DNA of 64,000 bases from Thermoplasmata archaeon (GTDB lineage: Archaea; Thermoplasmatota; Thermoplasmata; Thermoplasmatales; Thermoplasmataceae). The notes under the pieces were generated by a model. The model saw only the letters and a list, made by a program, of their open reading frames with translations, had not been told where the DNA came from and searched no databases. The stretch spans positions 14,156-78,155 of the forward strand of contig JAJZLU010000040.1 in NCBI GenBank assembly GCA_021850545.1. Reading direction: 5' to 3'. A program made the position numbers and the translations under genes. How positions within the stretch are numbered: position 1 is the first letter of the stretch; the number at the start of each line of letters is the position of its first letter. This document shows positions 59,619 through 64,000 of this stretch, in pieces.

Positions 59619-61178
59619 TCAGAACAGCCCCATTGGCTTAGAATTGTAGCTTATGAGCAGATTCTTTGTCTGCGTGTATTGATCAAGCATCATTTTGTGG
59701 TTCTCCCCTCCAATCCCTGAAATCCTGTATCCGCTGAAAGCAGGCCCAGCAGGATAGATATGGTAGTTGTTTATCCAGACTCTTCCAGCTTTTATGGCTC
59801 TTCCTATTCTGTAGGCCCTCATAGAATCTCTTGTCCAGACCCCTGCACCGAGGCCAAAGGCAGAGTCGTTAGCGATACGTACTGCATCAGCTTCATCCTT
59901 GAATGTGGTGACTGAAAGGACTGGGCCGAAGATTTCCTCCTGGAAAATCCTCATTCTGTTGTCCCCTTCAAACACTGTTGGCTCAAAGTAGTATCCGTCC
60001 TTAATGGACTCGGCTACCTTTGCCCTGTGGCCACCAATAAGAAGTTTTGCACCTTCCTGCTTTCCAATGTCAACATAGGCCATTACTTTCTCTAGTTGCT
60101 GTTCGGAAGCCTGGGGGCCAACCTGGGTTGATGTGTCAAATGGGTTTCCTTCCTTGATGCGCCTGATCTTGTCAAGTGCGAGGTCCATGAACTCATGGTA
60201 AACCGACTCCTGGATCAATGCCCTGGAGGGGCATGTGGAAACCTCTCCCTTGTTGAATGCATACAACACCAGGCCCTCTATTGCTTTCTCACGGAATTCA
60301 TCATCTTTTGACATTACATCCTCGAAGAATATGTTCGGCGACTTCCCTCCCAGTTCTGTAGTGGAAGGGATGAGGTTTTCGGCAGTGTATTGCATTATGA
60401 GCTTTCCTGTAACTGTTTTTCCCGTGAACGCAACCTTTGCAACTCTCCTGTTGCTGGCAAGGGCCCTGCCGATTTCAGGGCCCGGCCCGGTAATCACGTT
60501 CACAACACCTGGGGGCACAATATCCTGTATAAGTTCCATGAGTTTCAGTATGGACCAGGGCGTAGAGGAAGAGGGCTTGACTATTGTGCAGTTGCCAGCA
60601 GCAAGGGCTGGGGCTATCTTCCATGCCGCCAAGAGGATTGGAAAGTTAAAGGGTATGATCTGGGCAACTACTCCAACTGGCTCATGGAAGTGATAGGAGA
60701 CTGTGTCCCTGTCAATCTCCGTGATTGATCCTTCAAGGGTACGGGTGGCTCCGGCGAAGTACCTGAAATGGTCCGCAGCCAGTGGTATGTCCTGATTGAG
60801 TGTTTCCCTTACTGGCTTCCCGCTTTCGTAGGTTTCAGCTACTGAAAGCATCTCAAGGTTCAATTCAATGGCATCAGCAATTCTATTCAGCACCATGGCA
60901 CGATCTGCAAGGGAAGTCTCTGCCCAAGCATCCTTATCTTCATGCGCCGCATCTAGCGCCAGCTCAACGTCTTCCATGGTGGATCTAGGGACCTTTGTGA
61001 TTCGCCTCCCATTCACCGGGGACAGGTCGTCCATGTAATGCCCCATTGAGGGCTTTATCCACCTTCCTCCTATGAAGTTCTCATATTTCGCCTTCACGGA
61101 TACAATGCTCCCAGGCTGCCCCGGCATGGCATATATTCTCCTTGTCCTTAGAGACTTATGTTCCACTAATGTTTCCAT
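59619..61178 (-). CDS. NAD-dependent aldehyde dehydrogenase (acetaldehyde type)
   Basis: The 519-residue ALDH has PFNFPILLAAWKIAPALAAGNCTIVKPSSSTPWS, the Glu in TELGGKSPNI, the catalytic Cys in KGEVSTCPSRAL, and a terminal HKMMLDQYTQTKNLLISYNSKPMGLF typical of AcoD/ExaC-like acetaldehyde dehydrogenases. It oxidises short aldehydes to acids. It is coupled to DUF779, its usual partner. A GGTGAGGAG ribosome binding site immediately before ATG 61178 fixes the start; such an SD is rare in this window. M18 is an alternative. Confidence 0.9.
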   Translation of the reverse strand: METLVEHKSLRTRRIYAMPGQPGSIVSVKAKYENFIGGRWIKPSMGHYMDDLSPVNGRRITKVPRSTMEDVELALDAAHEDKDAWAETSLADRAMVLNRIADAIELNLEMLSVAETYESGKPVRETLNQDIPLAADHFRYFAGATRTLEGSITEIDRDTVSYHFHEPVGVVAQIIPFNFPILLAAWKIAPALAAGNCTIVKPSSSTPWSILKLMELIQDIVPPGVVNVITGPGPEIGRALASNRRVAKVAFTGKTVTGKLIMQYTAENLIPSTTELGGKSPNIFFEDVMSKDDEFREKAIEGLVLYAFNKGEVSTCPSRALIQESVYHEFMDLALDKIRRIKEGNPFDTSTQVGPQASEQQLEKVMAYVDIGKQEGAKLLIGGHRAKVAESIKDGYYFEPTVFEGDNRMRIFQEEIFGPVLSVTTFKDEADAVRIANDSAFGLGAGVWTRDSMRAYRIGRAIKAGRVWINNYHIYPAGPAFSGYRISGIGGENHKMMLDQYTQTKNLLISYNSKPMGLF

Positions 61179-61369
61179 CTCCTCACCTGTTCATTTTAAG
61201 GTGAACCAAGAAAAAGTGGTTCACTGTGTTTTAAATTAATAATGTGCCTGACTTAACCATAAAACCTAAAGTATTAGATATAACAGAAAAACCGTTTTTC
61301 AGAATGCGTTTAGGGATTCTTGTGGTAATGAGTTCATCGGGATAAATTAAGGCCTGGGGGATGAAAAAG

Positions 61370-61915
61370 TTACTTGATAATATAAGCATAACTGTCCTCA
61401 CTAAGGCCTGTTACTTCAAGGTAACGTTTCCTGCCGAAAGACTCGATTACGCTGGATGCTTCAAGCTTTGCAGACTTGAGTTCCCTTACTCCAATGGATT
61501 TCCAGTGTGGAAAAACAGAGGCGTCCTCCTTGTCATTGTGTTCCTGAAGAAGCCTGAAGTAAAGGGGAAACCTGGATTTGAAATTGGCAATGTCCTGCCT
61601 TTCAGACCATCTGGCCAGGTTCTCGAACAGGGCCTGAATAAGCTTGTGGTCTGCCATGATTCGCTTCGCCTCTTCCTTGAAGCCAGGATCGCTTTCTGAT
61701 GGATTGTCAAGAAGGATGGGAAATAGTATTTTCTCCTCAATTTCAATGTGGCATCTCTTCAGGTAGTCATGAAATTCATCGAGCATCTGGTAATCGGGTT
61801 TTCTTTCCACTTTATTCCTGATATGCCTTATCGCCATGTGTTCGATCATGAGTATTTCTGCCAGATCTGCCATGATTTTTTCAAACCCCCTGATCCCCGA
61901 GGTGGAAGGCGGCAC
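61370..61915 (-). CDS. hemerythrin-like HHE-domain protein
   Basis: The product (181 residues from GTG 61915, 167 from ATG 61873) is a four-helix bundle with the HHE metal-binding pattern: LMIEHMAIRHI, FHDYLKRCHIEIEEKILFPIL, IMADHKLIQALF and RLLQEHNDKEDASVFPHW, giving five His plus acidic ligands. These proteins bind a di-iron centre and are linked to oxygen, NO or iron handling. It is upstream of, and same-strand as, the ALDH-DUF779 pair, 190 nt away. The start is uncertain; the ATG gives the cleaner domain boundary. Confidence 0.8.
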   Translation of the reverse strand: MPPSTSGIRGFEKIMADLAEILMIEHMAIRHIRNKVERKPDYQMLDEFHDYLKRCHIEIEEKILFPILLDNPSESDPGFKEEAKRIMADHKLIQALFENLARWSERQDIANFKSRFPLYFRLLQEHNDKEDASVFPHWKSIGVRELKSAKLEASSVIESFGRKRYLEVTGLSEDSYAYIIK

Positions 61916-62054
61916 TGTATTCTCTGGGTGCCGCTCTCTTCAAGGAATCTAAAGCTTTAGAATGATTATTGACTTTAAATATTTATAAATACAGTTTATA
62001 ACATATTAGGACAGACGTTTATACTTTTGACTTGTATTTTTAATCAGTGAGATT

Positions 62055-62147
62055 ATGAACTATTACATGTTCAGGCGCTTCATTCTTGTTTTCATTTATG
62101 GAATAATAGCGCTGTTCCTTCTTTCCATGATTCTAGGCAACCCATGA
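62055..62147 (+). CDS. candidate 30-residue single-helix membrane peptide
   Basis: An ORF too short for the track encodes 30 residues: a short basic start (MNYYMFRRF), a hydrophobic helix of about 18 residues (ILVFIYGIIALFLLSMIL) and GNP at the end. A TATA-like TTTATACTTTT lies about 33 nt before the ATG, giving a leader of only a few nucleotides. The layout fits small membrane subunits or regulators, but I cannot assign a partner. It could be chance, though the charge-then-helix pattern argues otherwise. Confidence 0.4.
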   Translation: MNYYMFRRFILVFIYGIIALFLLSMILGNP

Positions 62148-62179
62148 CATTTTCTTGCTGAATTAAATTAAGTTGCACC

Positions 62180-63553
62180 TCAGTGCAACATGAATGCTTT
62201 GTAAGCCTTGTAGCAACTGTACAGGTCTGCCTTGCTCGCAATCTCGAATGGCGCATGCATTCCTAGCACAGGGGCACCGGCATCAACCACATTCATTCCA
62301 TGTCTTGCGAAATCCTGGGCCACAGTGCCTCCTCCGCCTTCGTCAACCTTGCCAAGGGTCCCGAACTGGTATGGCACATTATGCTTCTCAAAGATTTTCC
62401 TGACAAATGCAACAAACTCTCCAGGAGCTTCCGAGCCTTCAAACTTCCCCCCGTATCCGGAATATTTTGCAATGACTATGCCAGAACCTAGCTTTGCAGC
62501 GTTGTGTGCGTCATGGGCATTCTTGAAGCTTGGGTCCATTGCCGCATCCACATCGGAACTGATGACATTGCTTCTTCTCAGGAGTGAGAGAAGATGGTAG
62601 TTGTCAGATTGCCCGGTGAGCTTGTGGAGAAGCATTGTTGCAACGTATTCAAGGAAATTTGACTGGGAGCCTGAAGTTCCCTGGCTTCCAATCTCCTCCT
62701 TGTCGAAGAACATAACAAGGACAGTGTCATCAGGTTCGCCCACATCCTGGAATGCTTTGAAGGAAGTGTAAGCTGAAGCCTTGTCGTCATGCCCGTAGCC
62801 AATGACAAGGGAGGAATCAAATCCACCAGCCCTTGCTTTTCCCGCAGGAACAAGGGCAAGCTCTGCGGATGCGAAGTCTTCTTCTTCAACGTTATACCTG
62901 TCCTTTAGCAGTTTGAGCATATGGCTCTTGAATTTCTCTTCTTTGTAGTCTCCGGGCCTGCTGCCAGCAACTGCATTCAGTTCCTCTGCCTCGATTCCCT
63001 CAAACAGTTTCCTGTCTCTTTGCATCTTCGATATGTGGGGCAACAGATCGGGAATCAGCAGGACCGGGTCATCCTCCTCCTCTCCAAGATTCACCTTAAC
63101 TACTCTGCCGTCCTTTGTGAAGATTCTGCCGTGCAATGCAAGGGGAATGTTGACCCATTGGTATTTTTTCACCCCGCCATAATATTGCGTCTTGAGCAGG
63201 GCAGTATTTGTTTCTGAATCTTCGTATAGTGGCTTTGGCTTAAGGTCAAGGCGGGGAGAGTCTATGTGTGAGGCAATTATGTACAACCCGTTATTCAGCC
63301 CATTCTTTCCAACAATTCCTGCTGCAAGTGCCCTTCCAATATGGTTGTAATAGAATTTCGTACCAGGTTTGAGAATCTCCAGTTTTTCCAGGTCCTGGAA
63401 ACCGTTTTGCCCTAAATGTTCCATGAAATAATCCACTGCCTCTGCTTCAGTCTTTGCCCTGCAGAGGAAATCTATGTATCCTGACGAGACCGATTCCAGT
63501 TTCTTTTCCTCATCAGGCTTCAGATTTTCCCATATAGTCTTCCCACCAGTCAT
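62180..63553 (-). CDS. M18 family aminopeptidase (aspartyl aminopeptidase-like)
   Basis: The 457-residue metallopeptidase has the M18 di-zinc site: ASHIDSPRLDLKP (first His and Asp), VMFFDKEEIGSQGTSG (catalytic Glu pair), SSDVDAAMDPSF (Asp) and GAPVLGMHAPFEIASKADL (second His). The GYGHDDKASAYTSF bridging Asp is also present. It removes N-terminal residues from peptides, likely acting after the proteasome. Length is typical. No signal peptide, so it is cytosolic. Confidence 0.93.
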   Translation of the reverse strand: MTGGKTIWENLKPDEEKKLESVSSGYIDFLCRAKTEAEAVDYFMEHLGQNGFQDLEKLEILKPGTKFYYNHIGRALAAGIVGKNGLNNGLYIIASHIDSPRLDLKPKPLYEDSETNTALLKTQYYGGVKKYQWVNIPLALHGRIFTKDGRVVKVNLGEEEDDPVLLIPDLLPHISKMQRDRKLFEGIEAEELNAVAGSRPGDYKEEKFKSHMLKLLKDRYNVEEEDFASAELALVPAGKARAGGFDSSLVIGYGHDDKASAYTSFKAFQDVGEPDDTVLVMFFDKEEIGSQGTSGSQSNFLEYVATMLLHKLTGQSDNYHLLSLLRRSNVISSDVDAAMDPSFKNAHDAHNAAKLGSGIVIAKYSGYGGKFEGSEAPGEFVAFVRKIFEKHNVPYQFGTLGKVDEGGGGTVAQDFARHGMNVVDAGAPVLGMHAPFEIASKADLYSCYKAYKAFMLH

Positions 63554-63682
63554 TGCAATGCTATAGGAAAGTTAAAATTAAAAGGTTCTGCAAGCTCAGA
63601 GTCAAAAATTTTGGCCACAGGCTTTCAATTTAAAAATAAGTAAAGAAAATGGTTCAATTTTATGATAATGCGCATCTATTTC

Positions 63683-64000
63683 TCAAGAGCCGGATTCCTG
63701 CGCCTTGCCAGCTTCTATTGGTTCATTGGCAAGTTCCTCCAATGTCTTTCCCTTTGCCTCGGGCAGCGCAAAATACATCAGGACACTTGAACCAACTGCA
63801 ATTATGGCGTATAGGAGAATCATGATTCCCAGCCCGAAGAATTTGAGAAGGAGTGGGAAAAGGCTAATGAATGCAGCGGCAGAAATCCTGTCTATAAAGA
63901 CATTAAGGGCCTGTCCGCTTGCCCTGACCTTAGTAGGGATCAGTTCCGGGACGATTACGGTTCCGCCAATTATGGTTGCGGGGCCAACAGCAGAGAAGAG
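63683..64000 (-). CDS. MFS sugar-porter-like transporter, C-terminal part (cut by window edge)
   Basis: The minus strand reads open from the window edge to a TGA at 63683-63685, about 105 codons. It shows the last helices of a major facilitator protein (IIGGTVIVPELIPTKVRASG, then LLLKFFGLGIMILLYAIIAVGSSVLMYF) and the sugar-porter C-terminal motif PEAKGKTLEELA, ending in a short hydrophilic tail. The N-terminus is outside the window. Substrate unknown; sugar or organic acid is likely. Confidence 0.75.
   Translation of the reverse strand, partial: LFSAVGPATIIGGTVIVPELIPTKVRASGQALNVFIDRISAAAFISLFPLLLKFFGLGIMILLYAIIAVGSSVLMYFALPEAKGKTLEELANEPIEAGKAQESGS

Noticed and set aside
60235-60693. 152-residue plus-strand ORF
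   Set aside because: Antisense to the well-supported aldehyde dehydrogenase; a typical long shadow of a biased-codon gene.
1-64000. CRISPR array, rRNA genes, intact insertion sequence or replication origin
   Set aside because: I saw no regularly spaced repeats, rRNA-like sequence, transposase with inverted ends, or Cdc6/Orc gene with origin repeats.

Overview
The window looks like chromosomal DNA from a Thermoplasmatales-type archaeon (Euryarchaeota/Thermoplasmatota). The evidence is an archaeal information-processing block (L7Ae, S28e, L24e, Ndk, aIF5B), an archaeal proteasome beta subunit, the KH/beta-CASP nuclease aCPSF1, archaeal FtsZ, zinc-dependent glucose dehydrogenase with a KDG-type aldolase, and archaeal pilins with FlaI/TadA-like ATPases. 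Many genes have a TATA-like box about 25-30 nt upstream of the start codon and no Shine-Dalgarno, which implies leaderless transcripts; several of these start at TTG or GTG. I cannot name the species from sequence alone.

Layout. 1-4650: tRNA-Arg(TCT) followed by a decaying integrated element, bounded by the tRNA 3' end and a 19/20 direct repeat of it at 4629-4648. Inside are two integrase N-terminal relics in opposite orientation at the two ends, an intact zinc-ribbon/LURP-one-like gene, a truncated RraA-like gene joined to a frameshifted membrane-protein gene, and a Ser/Thr kinase gene with three in-frame stops. 4650-14800: small membrane proteins, a type IV pilin, a PEBP-family protein, pyrD-pyrK, a P-loop/TPR ATPase coupled to a small Cys-rich protein, tRNA-Arg(TCG), an MFS transporter, a HisA-like protein and a second, larger pilin-like protein. 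14900-22350: acyl-CoA synthetase, sugar epimerase, processive glycosyltransferase, FtsZ, split transketolase and transaldolase. 22500-33120: aCPSF1, proteasome beta, a ZIP transporter with a DtxR-like operator, CBS protein, exonuclease, purC, methyltransferase, ribA, glucose dehydrogenase, folD and a broken zinc-ribbon membrane gene.

33370-41300: nadE, a cation/proton antiporter, then a tight four-gene pilus-assembly operon (ATPase, two platform proteins, second ATPase), an aldo-keto reductase and tRNA-Ala(GGC). 41600-50400: surface protein, ABC exporter, CorA, an SDR enzyme, a P5C-dehydrogenase-like enzyme, lipB and a COG1497-like regulator. 50500-64000: speH, a CaCA exchanger, the infB-ndk-ribosomal-protein block, KDG aldolase, two unrecognised genes, a DHA2-type MFS transporter, ALDH-DUF779, hemerythrin-like protein, a candidate 30-aa membrane ORF, M18 aminopeptidase and the end of a sugar-porter-like MFS gene.

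How the parts fit: glucose dehydrogenase and KDG aldolase support a non-phosphorylative Entner-Doudoroff route. Transketolase and transaldolase supply pentose phosphates for the pyrimidine, purine, riboflavin and NAD genes. The two pilin-like genes are plausible substrates of the distant double-ATPase operon. I found no CRISPR array, intact insertion sequence, rRNA or complete mobile element. The most unusual items are the degraded tRNA-Arg island with its multi-stop kinase, and the pilus operon with two motif-intact ATPases.
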